From assembly GCA_018340375.1 (NCBI GenBank), contig JAFFJZ010000001.1, positions 49,530,001-49,594,000 of the forward strand: a stretch of DNA of 64,000 nucleotides, given 5' to 3'. The stretch is from Gonatopus flavifemur. Its lineage: Eukaryota; Arthropoda; Insecta; Hymenoptera; Dryinidae. This document shows, one piece after another, positions 35,828 through 46,406 of the stretch. Numbering within the stretch: the first letter of the stretch is position 1; every line of letters begins with the position of its first letter. The notes below the pieces were generated by a model. It did no database searches and was not told where the DNA came from. It saw only the letters and a program-made list of their open reading frames with translations. The position numbers and the translations under genes are program-made.

Positions 35828-36492
35828 ATCATCATGAAATAATCAGTCTTATGAATGGTTTGATGAAATCCTCAAACTCTGTCTATATTAACCGCTAAAC
35901 GCTTGATTTCTACATATCTACGACTACCCTTATCTTGTATAATTTGCTTCATAATATAACTCAATCTAGGTCTAACTTTGCAAGTTTTACCATTCATTTT
36001 TTCTTCTAATATTGTTTTCAATAAACTATCATGCCTTAATGTGGGTCCTATCAGATTACTTCTTTTCACGACATATTTCAAAAGACTTCTTTCTTCATGT
36101 ACCTTCTCAAGTACTTCTTCATTTTTTACTTTCTCTATCCACTTTATTCTAAGCATCCTTCTATAACACCACATTTCAACAGCTCCGAGTCTTCGTTGGT
36201 CCGGTTTTCCAATTGTCCATGTTCCGCAACCATATAATGTTGTGCTCCAAACGTAACTCTTCAAGAATTTCTTTCTTACTGCTAAGCTAATATTCTTTGA
36301 GCATGGTAACTGTTCCTTTTGGTGGAAACCCTGTTTTCCTTGTGCTATTCTTGCTCTTATATCTCTTTCGCTTTCACCGTTTTCTGTAATCATGTTTCCT
36401 AGATATTTAAATTCTTCCACTTGCTGAATTGTCTCTGCATCTATTTTGATTTTCGTTCTTCTTGATGTTTTCGCTGTTGTACAAATCATGAA
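35828..36492 (-). mobile_element. 5'-truncated RTE-like non-LTR retrotransposon with 13-bp TSD
   Basis: A minus-strand fragment coding for the C-terminal end of a LINE reverse-transcriptase polyprotein is flanked by identical 13-bp repeats TCCTTGCGCGAAC (35815-35827 and 36493-36505). The 3' end reads CATGATGAT, a short ATG-type tandem tail of the kind RTE elements use instead of poly(A), and it follows the coding region almost immediately. Only about 665 bp of the element arrived, typical of incomplete reverse transcription. Confidence 0.85.
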
Positions 36493-36513
36493 TCCTTGCG
36501 CGAACTCACACTA
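35872..36513 (-). pseudogene. Reverse-transcriptase C-terminal fragment
   Basis: The frame reads through phrases typical of insect LINE proteins: EEFKYLGNMI, YGCGTWTI, RRLGAVEMWCYRRMLRI, NEEVLEKV, ERSLLKYV and RHDSLLKTILE. This is the thumb and post-RT region; the endonuclease and the catalytic palm with its YXDD motif are absent because of 5' truncation. The frame ends at a TGA where related proteins usually carry Trp before GFH, and GFHQTIHK follows in frame after the stop, so the stop looks like a mutation. No start codon of its own; not functional. Confidence 0.9.
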
Positions 36514-37972
36514 TATTTTCACCAGGGATAATATACGTAACGAGTTGGCGACCGCGTGATAGATGTTTAACTTTTTATTGAGAAATTAAATTCAGTAAAT
36601 ATATTTTGTTATGACAGATACACAATAATCAATGTCCGATAATTCAGTGTACATATAAAAAATCCACAAATTCCTTCCATTTATTGGGAATATTATTCAT
36701 CGTGTACAAAAAACAGACAGTAACTTAATGCGGATCAGGAAAGTCGAATTAAAAAAAAAAGTGTTTTTCTTTTTAACCTAATACACGTACTTCAAAATAA
36801 CTTCCAACAAAGACATTAAAACTATTGCAGGAATTTCTAGCAGTGTGGTTTTTAGTCCAATTTTTCAGCATTAACACGACAAATTAACGAAACCTGTTCT
36901 GGAATTTTCATGATTTTAGAATGTACAGGTTAATTACTTCAAGTACAGTACTGGAAGTTTACCGTAGAATTATTCACATTGCAATTATAGTACACACTTG
37001 ACATCACTTCTGGTATTGAATAGTGGATTTGTAGATTGTATATAATATCTAAGATTTCTAGTTGCATATTGTATTCAAAAATAAAGTATAGAGATAAAAT
37101 ATTATTTTTCTAGTGCTATCGTTTTATCTAACATACATACGATCATTTATCATGGCATTCGTGAATTATGCCCCAGTTACGAGAGGACGTAGAATGACAG
37201 ATGTTTCCTATTATCGTTGTGACCAGGAATTAGGTCGACTATGACTCAAATGCAACAATGGACAGTTTTAAACACTTAAAAAATTATGTAATTCGAATAA
37301 CAACAGCTTATTTCGCAACTCCTCGTTTAGTGAGCTATTCATTCAATTCAAAGGATCGATTCTCGTATTGTAACTGAAACCTCCGTTATAAAACTGATCA
37401 AAGCGGAATGAAGGTCGTAACTATTTCTATTATTCGCACTGTTTTTATCGTAACATCGATATCGTATTTACGCTTTCATGCATTACATTGTTCTATAATT
37501 AAATATTCGCGTATAATTTCGATTGGTTCCGGAAATTCAAACTAGTCATTCAAAATCTTTTTTTCAAGTTTGTTTCCAGCGGGAAGTAAGAATTCAGAAC
37601 ATTTTTTCTAACGTTGGTTCCATAAAAAATAGAGCAACGTTACCAGAGAGGCCGTTTTACATTCCCCAACCGAATGAGAATCGTTATGGTTCCAAATATT
37701 GACGGTAATGGATAAATTAGAACTCTTCATATCTCGAATTGGACGATAAAATTCAGCAAGCAAGGCATACAAATTTGCTCATGTTTAGTCATATTCGTTC
37801 CAAGAAGAACACCTTTTTTCAACATGAATCTTAGATACGCGTTCTCCCTTTTATATTAGTCAGGGTCGTTTGGTTTAAACCAAGTGGTTTTTTGCTGAAA
37901 AAACCAATAGTGATTTTTTCCACAATTCAATGTGAAAATATTCATATTATTATTCTCAGTTTTTGTGCATGC
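36514..37972. other. No gene; fragment of the CACTGTCAG MITE at 36785-36845
   Basis: CACGTACTTCAAAATAAC... ATTTCTAGCAGTG matches the right end of the 35263-35473 element. The rest is unassigned AT-rich DNA. Confidence 0.4.
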
Positions 37973-38609
37973 CCAATAAACACACACGTTATTTCAACGT
38001 TGAAAGAACGTTAGGCTGTCAAACGGACGTTAGTCGTTGATTTCATAACGTTGATTTTTAGTCAAAATTTGATAGGGAAATAGACGACCAGGAATCACTT
38101 TTTTATGACGTGTAATTTAAACTAATATTCAAGAATAACCATCAAACGACGTCCTCAACAAACGTGTTTTGAACGAGTTTGAATCACGCGTTTAAAATGT
38201 GTTGATAACACCTTGTGTTTGAACTTCAATTGCAGATATCCTGCTGAAAATGTCGAACGAAACCGAGCAATGGTTAAAATTTCAACAAAGAGCAAGATAG
38301 TAAATAGTGTGGCATACTTTCCAAATTCTGTCATACTCAGAAATACTATTGTTCTCGATATTGAATGAAAAGTTTTCAAAAAAAAATTTGTTGGATTCAA
38401 TTCACGTTTTAGAACCATCATTAGGACACGTCAATATTTGACGTCTTTTGAACGACGTTCAAACCGTTGATATGACGTTATTTTATGGTTGAAAGACACG
38501 TGATCTGCCGCGACATTTTTACGTTGAATCGACGCAAGAATATTACTAATTCACAACGTGTGGTTATTGACTGTTTTTGACGTTTTTAAAACGTGCGTGT
38601 GTTCACTGG
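37973..38609. mobile_element. ACGTT-word-rich element with CCARTRAACACAC ends
   Basis: CCAATAAACACACACGTT at the left; the right end, inverted, reads CCAGTGAACACACGCACGTT. AACGTT, GACGT and ACGTG words recur throughout both flanking parts. No ORF. Confidence 0.55.
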
Positions 38610-40965
38610 TTGTGCTCTCTTTTTCACAAATAAACTTTCATGATCTACATTGGTGATAGGTTTAGATCACTTTGCACTGTGGGAAATGGAAATGCACGGG
38701 AAAGAAATCATGATTCTTATAATTATACTGTCGAGTTTTTATAACAATCTAAAATATGGAAGTACATGTATCGTTGTGAAAACTAAACGGATATTTGTGA
38801 TAACGAAACAGATAGTCATTATAACGATCCTTTCCTTCACAAAAATGATTCAATATTGCCAGATCATCTCAAGAAATACAATTATATACCCAGACAGTGT
38901 CAAGGGTTCTGAAAAAATTCGAAAAGAATTCCAGATCCTCGAAAAGAATTTTCCCAGAATACCAAAAGTGATCAAAAGAATACTTATGGAGATTGTATAC
39001 AGCTCGTAGGTGTCCGAAGAATCTAACTCTTTCCGGATTCCTTTTTCGATCGAATGTAATGCTTTTTGAAGTCATAGTAGAATCCTGCAAAAATGTTTCA
39101 AGATTGCCAAAAACACTTCGAGAATATGATATGGGATTGTATTTGGTGCAGCAGAACAGTTTGAAAAGAGTTCAAAATCATTCATGATGAATTCTGAAAA
39201 ATTGCTGATTGTTCCTGCTCACAGAGCATAAAAGAAATTTATTTTTCTTTACAAAATTTTCAATAAAAATGTTCATTGCTGACTTTTGAATATCTAATAT
39301 ATTAATTTATCATTGTTTCACAGATGCGTTTTAGTTTCTCATGCTCGATTGAATATATTATCAAATGAATATGCTAAATATTGAGTCTAAACAAATGAAG
39401 TAATAATGTAATTAAATGAAGTTGAAGGTTACTGTTTTTTTGACTGTTCTTTTTCAAGGAATTGGAAGTATTGTAATACCGATGTTTATAATTTCTGTTT
39501 CTCAAAGTAATATAAAACTAATTTACACCACATAAATTGTTCAAAATACATATTCAAATACTTGTAGGTTTTCAGCTTTAGTTCAGAAGTAAGATTTTTC
39601 ACTTCAATAAGGCGATGTCTATTTTGTATGTGAATGGTCATAATTTGTTCATTCGGGAGAAGTGAAACTTATGGTTATAGAAAAATCCCTACAACTTCGA
39701 AAATCAAAGATTTCTTGTTCAGATTGGAAAAACTAAATTTAATACCGAAAAACCAGATTTGAACCCAAAAAACCAGGTTCACACCAAAAAAATCTGGTTG
39801 TTTGGTTTTTTGTAAAAAAAATTCCGGTATTTTGCAACCCTGATATTATTAATCGTTTATTTCCGGCAGGAGTAACCTTAATACCACGAGTATCATGATG
39901 TCTTTGAATTATTTCAAAAAATCTCATGAGAAGACGGCTCATACACCTGGTTTGCTCTCATCCAAGACAGAATTTTTTTCTTTCTTCTTCTTCTTCTTCT
40001 TCCTCTTCCATGTTCTCGTTCTGGAAGGAGCTGGTTCTTGGACGACAACATGGTGGTGCCCATTGCCAGAAATTGCACTTCCGTTCCGCGAATTCCCACG
40101 GAAGTGGGCACAATCGTGACCACGACAAAGGCTATACGTATGAAACGTATACAACCTATACCACCTTCTTCATTGTTTTGTTTGAGCATTCACAAATCTT
40201 TTACACAACAACATTCTTCAAGGGTGTGTTATACTCGAGTTAAGTCATGAACCACAGCATTTTCATTAGAAATTGATATGAATTCTAATTAATCATAACA
40301 AAACTATTGGTGTAAACTATTGGTGATATCGGATGATTCATGGGATATTTCCCCATGTTGCCTTTAGGATAACGGAATGAATTCGTGCCTAAATGCAGTG
40401 GTGAATGGATGGATTTTTCAGAACAGCCAATCAGCCAAAAAAAACATCAAAATTCTTCTAATAAAAGATTGCATTTTTAGCAATTAAATATACCTTTAGG
40501 GTGTCGCGAGTTTAAAAATTAAAATCCCACGCAGCATCCAGGAAGTGGTGAGGGTGGTACCGGATGCATCTCAATGGAGCAACGGCATGAATTCATGTAA
40601 AACAATCCTCCCTATCCCATTGCACTGCCCAACGTGTGCAGTTGGTGGTTTATTTCTTTCTTTTTTCAACGTGGTTAGTTGTGCAAAGTGTAAGTTGCTC
40701 GCATATTCGCTAACGCAAATGCGAAGAGCAGGTTCGTGTTGTTCTTCTTCCGCTATGAGCAGGTGGTATCCCGTGGCGTACTGTTGGGGGTGGAGCATTA
40801 AATAGTTTACGATTCAGATTATCTTAGTACAATGGTTCAAAAATGTTTATAGATTCCTCCATCTCACATTTACATCTTCCCTTTTCGCTTCACTGACTTG
40901 AAATAATATTGTATTGATGAAAAGGTGTGATTCAAATGGTTTTTGGATGTCTCTTTTGATTTCAC
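38610..40965. other. No gene recognised; hairpin at 39741-39831 and TTC microsatellite
   Basis: AATACCGAAAAACCAGATTT pairs with AATCTGGTT... TTCCGGTATT. (TTC)n lies at about 39981-40010. From 40000 to 40800 GC content is somewhat higher with overlapping frames on both strands, but none shows a recognisable domain. Confidence 0.4.
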
Positions 40966-41560
40966 AGGAAGGTTTTCTTCTGACAAGAATAAAATGTGGT
41001 TTTGTCCCGCCGACAAGCAGAAATTTTTTGGATTCAAATAAAATTTTCCCAACTGGAGTAAAATTTGTTAATCTTAAGAAAATTTTACTTGAGGGCCTTG
41101 GAGCATCAGGAAACGGATGAAATTTTGCCACGTAGTTTTTAAACAACTAAGCAATAATCACAAATTTCAAATATACAGCAATGCAATGCACTGCCAAGAT
41201 CATGCTCTAAATATGAATTCAAAGTCCAAAACATATTTCTTAAAGTAAGAAAACCAGTTATAAAAATTATTGACATTCTTAGGTTAATATGTTTATAATC
41301 GTTTGCATAATTTCAAAGAATCATTTACAGTTTCAGTTTTATATTCTAAGCTCAATTCAAGCAACGTACTTTATCACTGCAGATTTGAAATTTGCATTTA
41401 TTGTTTAGTTGTTCAGAAAGTACGTAGCAAAATTTTGCTCATTTTCTTCAAGGACTCCATGGCCCTTAAATCAAGGCAATTTGTTCTTGTTGGCGAGACA
41501 AAACTATACATTTTATTCTTGTCAGAAGAAAACCTTTCAGTGGGTGTTGAGTGGCACACA
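40966..41560. mobile_element. Foldback of the GCTACGTACTT family, second copy
   Basis: GAAGGTTTTCTTCTGACAAG... near 40970 recurs inverted near 41520-41540, and AAATTTTGCCACGTAG near 41121-41136 recurs inverted near 41417-41435. It shares words with 25010-25365. Confidence 0.65.
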
Positions 41561-41569
41561 TTTTTCTTG

Positions 41570-41829
41570 CACTGAGAAAAATCTGCATTGTAGAAATCAT
41601 GTTTCAATATAGTAATGTATTTGACAGTGAAAAATACATTATTTTGGTTATTATTACCATGAGTTAGGTGATAAATACCATCTTTTTGGTGAATCAAACC
41701 GAATGTACGGTGAAATTCAACGCTGAAAAGGTACTTTTCACTTTTGAAAGGCTGGCTTCAGTTTTCATTATTTGACGGGTGAAAAATATACGAAATGGAG
41801 GTTATTTCCACATTTCATTTTTCTCAGTG
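41570..41829. mobile_element. CACTGAG-ended MITE, TG TSD
   Basis: CACTGAGAAAAATCTGCATTG at the left, inverse of ACATTTCATTTTTCTCAGTG at the right, flanked by TG on both sides. 260 bp. Confidence 0.75.
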
Positions 41830-42417
41830 TGTAAACCAAGAAAATGTGATGCATAAATGAATTGATTTCCCGATTCTGAGTTCTCTCTCGCTCTATTTGT
41901 TTATGAATTTTGAATTCTTCGGGAAATGGTTCAATTCTAATCATTGAAAAGATTTGGATTTTAGGAATTGGGAAAAATTCAGTTTTTATTGAGATTATTC
42001 ATTTGCATTTAGTTATTGAGCGAGTACATTATGCAGTAGATCATTCAATGAAAATCGGAAACACTTTAGTTTCGAGTAATTTGGAATATATTAGTTGGTG
42101 AATCTCGACTTCAGTATCTTCTTAGGGGGGCGGGGGGGGGGGGGGTACCGTTAATTCGGCGAGTAAAAAAAAGGGCCGATTTAAAAAATATTTTTCAACG
42201 CTACAGATACTACAAATTTATTTAATTGATGGCGACATCATAATACAATATATGATAAATATTCCCTGAATATTTCAAACAAAAATACTGATAATTGATT
42301 CGATGGTAGCAAATTTTCAGAGGCGCCTCGGTGAAAAGTCGGTGTACAGTTTAAATCAAAATCTACTCGATCAATTCTTCTGAAATTTAGTATACTACTT
42401 CTTTCCACACAGTAAAA

Positions 42418-42668
42418 AACATTCCTTCATTGTGTAAAAAAGAAGTACGTGTCAAAATTCAAGTGTTGAATATTTAACACTTTTGTGTGTTCATTTAACA
42501 CACTGATCAAATGCTGTTCGATCGATTCATTTTCAACACATTAAAATGTTATTCGAGTTCAAATTAACACTTTATAAGTGTCACTCTGGAATCAAAACAC
42601 GTTGAGTGTGAAGAAAAATTATTAACATTCGCTTGTGTGTTGAATTTGACGAAAAATTTTTTATTGTG
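42418..42668. mobile_element. CACAGTAA hairpin MITE, CA TSD, nested
   Basis: CACAGTAAAAAACATTCC to GAAAAATTTTTTATTGTG, CA on both flanks. It splits the left arm of the host foldback; the right arm (GTCATTTATGTGAGGAAG) shows the unsplit sequence. The interior repeats AACAC/GTGTT words. Confidence 0.8.
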
Positions 42669-42689
42669 CATGAATGACCAGGTAACCCT

Positions 42690-42918
42690 GCACGGAGAAA
42701 AAATGGTTTGCTACCATAGCGCCTACAAAGAAATCTGTTGTCTTTGCAAAAATATTCACTCCAGCAGCCAAGACGTTAGTTCTGTTAACAAATTTGTTTA
42801 TGTCAGCAAAAAAGTGTAGCTATGTCAATCATTTCTCTTGCTCTTTCAGCTAATTTTTTTTGGAAGCGCTATAGTAACAGACTTGCTTGTTATGCCAGCA
42901 ATATTTTTTTCTCCGTGT
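42690..42918. mobile_element. CACGG-ended AGCAAA-type MITE, nested
   Basis: CACGGAGAAAAAATGGTTTGC at the left, GCAATATTTTTTTCTCCGTG at the right. The interior repeats GTTTGCT/AGCAAA-type words, like 46407-46756. Confidence 0.75.
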
Positions 42919-43325
42919 TGGAGCCCTTTTTTGATAATTATTGATTTTATCGTAACAAATAGGCCCATTTTTTTAAGCGAAAATCGGTGTTTTTACTTCT
43001 AAGGGTCACAAAAAATTGAAAAATCGAAAAAAAACTCCCAAGGTTACCTGGTCATTTATGTGAGGAAGTAGTATACTAAATTTTAAAAGAAACGATCGAT
43101 TAGATTTTGATTTACACCGTACACCAGCTTCACCGGGCGCCTTTGAAGACTTGCTACCATAGAGCCAATTATCAATATTTTTGTTTAAAAAATTCAGGAA
43201 ATATTCTTCACATATTGTATTATGATGTCAATATTAATTGAATAAATTTGTATTACCTGAAGCGTTTAAAAAAATTCTTAAAATCAGGACTTTTTCTCGC
43301 CGAATTAATGTTCCTACCCCCCTTC

Positions 43326-43904
43326 CTTAAAAGAACCAATAAAATTTCCAAGTGTTCCAATAAAAATATTTCGACACTCTATATTCCAATCAATTATATT
43401 TATTTAAACTTATTATCAAAGACCGTATTCATGCAATTCATCAAATTATTTTTACTTCATCCAAAAAAGTGTGGAACAAAATAATCCAAAGCATTTGTCA
43501 ATTATAGATAAATATATTATATTTTTCATTACAAAATTCAGTATAGTATTCTTAAAGTATAAGTATTATAAATATCGTTCATCGACAATCATACATATTG
43601 CACACCTTCCTTATGTTGTATAATATAAATAAAACTATTAATAAAACATTCATAATTCTCAAATTGAATGACAAAAAATTAGATCATTACCTTTTCGATC
43701 GAAATAGAAAAGATTACATAAAATTTAAATTATTCGGACGTATAAAACAGTAATGATCATTCTGACTAGAATTTTTTATCATCAAAATTCTCCACTTCTA
43801 TCATTATAGTCGCAATTTTATCATTCACAGTCTTTTTTGACTCAACATGAAGTGAAAACCTTCTCGTGTATAAATATAATCAAAAATAAATATTGAATGT
43901 ATCA
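43326..43904. other. Downstream of the Kip paralogue, possible 3'UTR
   Basis: AT-rich; no canonical AATAAA on the minus strand was spotted close to the stop. No other feature. Confidence 0.3.
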
Positions 43905-44126
43905 TCATGACACAATAGAGGTTTCAGAATTAAGTTCAGTCCTTTTATCTTCATACTTATTTTTATGCACTTCATTCTCCGCGTGTTTGGTTGGGCTATG
44001 TTTAGCCTTGTCATTCGCTTCTGTCTCCGGTGGCACCTCATTCCCATCTTTATCCACTTTCACCCAATCATAATTTCCAGGCAGAGGTTCTTCTTTCTCG
44101 AAATCGAAATTCCATCTTCTTTTCGC
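43905..44126 (-). CDS. Second Cip/Kip inhibitor, exon 3 (CDK-binding half of the CDI domain)
   Basis: Opens after acceptor ATTAAAATTAG in phase 0 and reads AKRRWNFDFEKEEPLPGNYDW, then an acidic, Lys/Glu-rich tail ending SETSIVS and TGA. WNFDF is identical to the p27Kip1 CDK-binding core, and PLPGNYDW matches its PLEGKYEW-type turn. After YDW there is no FYY/PY-type segment, so the tyrosine that plugs the CDK ATP pocket in p27 appears to be missing. HSPTKH (residues 113-118) contains an S-P-x-K CDK site. There is no PIP box or RKR cluster. Joined to exons 1 and 2 the protein is 143 residues, about half the size of dacapo. Confidence 0.85.
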   Translation of the reverse strand, partial: AKRRWNFDFEKEEPLPGNYDWVKVDKDGNEVPPETEANDKAKHSPTKHAENEVHKNKYEDKRTELNSETSIVS

Positions 44127-44189
44127 CTAATTTTAATATTTTTCGTGTAATTAACAATTTGAAAATTTATTCAAAAATTATTTGTTCAC
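44127..44189 (-). other. 63-nt intron inside the CDI domain
   Basis: Donor GAG|GTGAAC, acceptor AAAATTAG|GCG, phase 0. Unspliced, the frame stops after three more codons (VNK). An AATAAA lies inside at 44171-44166 (minus strand). The splice is inferred from exact restoration of the Kip-family E-E-A...R-W-N-F-D-F alignment. Confidence 0.8.
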
Positions 44190-44376
44190 CTCTTCTTGTT
44201 TCCGACGAGTTTCCTCGTAGAAACGATTTACCACATTATCCTCGACACCTGGTTCTAATTCATGTTGACCCTTTTCATTGTTCTCCTCGTCATGAAACAG
44301 TCTTCTTCGAACGTTTCGAAGTTTGATGCATTCATGATGCACGTCGTCAGTGGTATCTTGCATTCTCAAGCGGGCT
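44190..44376 (-). CDS. Second Cip/Kip inhibitor, exon 2 (cyclin-binding half of the CDI domain)
   Basis: Follows acceptor TTTTGATTTCCAG and contributes 62 codons, from ARLRMQDTTDD to RRKQEE. RNVRRRLFHDE carries the cyclin-docking R-x-L-F motif (RNLFG in p27), but GPVDH is replaced by HDEEN. A charged, probably helical linker (VEDNVVNRFYEETRRKQEE) leads to WNFDF in exon 3; from the L of RRLF to that Trp is 42 positions against 29 in p27 and in the dacapo of this window. An internal ATG (44363-44361, MQDTTDD) is an alternative start that leaves the CDI intact. Predicted role: a nuclear cyclin-CDK binding protein of the Kip family. The degree of inhibition cannot be told from sequence. Confidence 0.82.
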
Positions 44377-44483
44377 CTGGAAATCAAAATGAGAGATTAA
44401 TCGAAACCAATGTAAAGACTTTGTATGAATTGAATTGTAAGAGGAAAAATAAAAGTGCCGCGGGTGATTGAGGTATTTTGTAC

Positions 44484-44506
44484 CCTGGTTGTGCAGTATT
44501 CGTCAT
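44484..44506 (-). CDS. Second Cip/Kip inhibitor, proposed exon 1 (start)
   Basis: ATGACGAATACTGCACAACC gives MTNTAQP plus two bases of codon 8 before donor CCAGG|GTACAA. The phase (2) matches the acceptor of exon 2 exactly, leaving a 107-nt intron (44377-44483). The donor is mediocre, so the true start may instead be the ATG at 44363 in exon 2 with this piece as leader. A seven-codon upstream frame counting the stop (ATG at 44523) ends in TGA overlapping this ATG. A TATATAA lies about 50 nt upstream (44556-44550, minus). Confidence 0.45.
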
Positions 44507-44523
44507 TTAGTTGATATTCTCAT
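44503..44523 (-). promoter_or_regulatory. Upstream ORF overlapping the proposed start codon
   Basis: ATGAGAATATCAACTAAATGA: the stop TGA shares bases with the next ATG (AATGACG). Such termination-reinitiation overlaps can restrain translation, or they may mean the true start is further down. Confidence 0.3.
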
Positions 44524-44556
44524 GATGCAGCGGATAAATTGTTGACAAATTATATA

Positions 44557-45956
44557 TTACAATTCAACGAAACTTGGAATGTTATTCAATTCAATTGAAT
44601 AAATGTCGAATATACAGGTCTTAGTGAATTCTTCGAATTAGTTTTATGCGCATAGTGCTTACATCGAATTGTTTTCCCATCTGTACGAACCTGTTGTCTA
44701 AATACTACATGACAATATAAGAGATTCTACTATTCGAGTAACAACTATTCAATCATTCATCAAATTTTTAAAGGCAGTTTTTGTTTTTTAGGAGCGAATG
44801 TGAATGGATAAGGAGAGAAAATGATAATAAGAAAAGAATAAAAAAAAGTGCATAAAAACTTAGGAACGAAGAAGAGAATAAAGAAAGTTGTCATATTGTC
44901 GAGTAATATGCCGTTGAACGGATGTATCGGAATGCATTTCACTTCCGGCATAAACATGTACATATATATGTATGTATACTTTTGAAGATGTATCGATAAC
45001 AGATTCAACGTGCCACATAGACATGCGTACATAAAAAAAATAAAACATCAAATCCTTCATGAATATTTCATTTCAAATATTTCATTCCCGCCGGACTGTG
45101 AAGAAGCTGGAGAAATTCATATGATTTCAACCTTCGATTTTTATATTATTTACATTTCATTTTTCAAAATATGAAAACCAGGGATTCGAAATCCATACTT
45201 TTATATTACGACGCTGATTTGATTTTTAATCACAACGCATTTGAAACATAATAGAATAATGTTGAAAAAAAAACAACAATTTAAGTCAACTGGAACGTAC
45301 TCTGAAAACATTTTATTATTCTTTACTCTTGATAACTTCGAAAATGTCCGTTCAATCTTTATATTATTATTCTGGTGAAGTTCGTTCCTTCTCTATTGTT
45401 TTCTGCTTTGTGATTTCCCTTCTGTAGTGAATATATTAATTCTTGTGACAAAGTATCTACTTTGTCTGGAGACTTTAATGCTTGATCGGCGAAGAATCAA
45501 CTTGATATGCTTATAAGAGGATTGTACAAAGAATATTGCACAGAAAAGTGCACCTGTCGTTTCTTGAGGATTATAATCCATGAATCCGAAGCAAGATTTA
45601 TCGCTGCTTTGTCTCATGTTACGTGAATATATTTTTTATATGCGTCTTTCAAGTTTCTTATTTCTTATCAATTTTGTTTTCTTTTTACGAAATAATCTCA
45701 GTTCATCCCTTTTGAAAAACTGATTTCTTTGATTCGAATTTAGCTATTTTTACAAATTTATCAATGCATGTTTATGAACTTTCAGTGCGGTTGCATCTTC
45801 GTGAACTATAACAAGAATGATCGTGTCAAAATATTGTGGAACATTTGCTCTGATTCCGTTGCGTCTGAATTTTAAATCTGATTGAAAGTTAGCCTTGTCC
45901 GTCATGTTGAAATTTGTTTTTGGAGCTCACTTTCTGTTCATAAAATGCTACCGATC
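44557..45956. other. No gene recognised upstream of the Kip paralogue
   Basis: AT-rich with chance frames only. It could hold promoter elements of the paralogue. Confidence 0.3.
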
Positions 45957-46346
45957 GTGATTAAGGGCACCCAAGCATCAGGAGAAGCGGTAAAATTTTG
46001 CACCAACTTTTTTCATAAATTACTTAATAAATTTGAACTTAGAATCGATAATGATAGAGTCCATATCTGAGATTGAACTCTGAATATAAATTTGTGTTTC
46101 TTCAAGAGTTGCAGATACTGGGAAATGAAATTTGAACAAATTCTTGACAATTGGAGGTTAATACTTCTGAAATCCTATTATGCTCGCCAGAAAATCAGTA
46201 AAAGACTAAAACTCATATTTAGCGTCTAATACTAGTCGTGGATTTTATTATTATACACCAAAAATTTCCGTTGATTGCATAATTTTTTATCAAAGTTGGC
46301 GCAAAATTTGACTCGCTTCTGTTGGTACTTGAGTGTTCCTAATCAA
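45957..46346. mobile_element. Foldback with GATTAAGGGCACCCAAG ends
   Basis: TGATTAAGGGCACCCAAGCA... AAATTTTGCACCAACTTT pairs with AAAGTTGGCGCAAAATTT... CTTGAGTGTTCCTAATCA. No ORF. Confidence 0.65.
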
Positions 46347-46406
46347 TTATGAATAAATTATTTCACACTGTTAGGAAAACCAACACCAAATTAATGGACT
46401 TATATA

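Larger units (their letters stand above)
42123..43325. mobile_element. 1.2-kb foldback with two nested MITEs
   Basis: Arms of about 260-290 nt: GTACCGTTAATTCGGCGAG... at the left and its diverged inverse ...CTCGCCGAATTAATGTTCC at the right, with long matches such as TTAGTATACTACTT / AAGTAGTATACTAAA. The left edge carries a G homopolymer run. Elements at 42418-42668 and 42690-42918 are inserted inside. Confidence 0.85.

Noticed and set aside
40545..40805. GC-richer stretch with open frames on both strands
   Set aside because: Considered as a decayed processed gene; neither translation shows conserved motifs.
44178..44190. TAA after ...EEVNK as the end of the Kip paralogue
   Set aside because: Treating it as the stop gives a protein cut in mid-CDI. 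Removing the 63-nt intron restores the conserved WNFDF continuation in frame, so the stop is taken as intronic.
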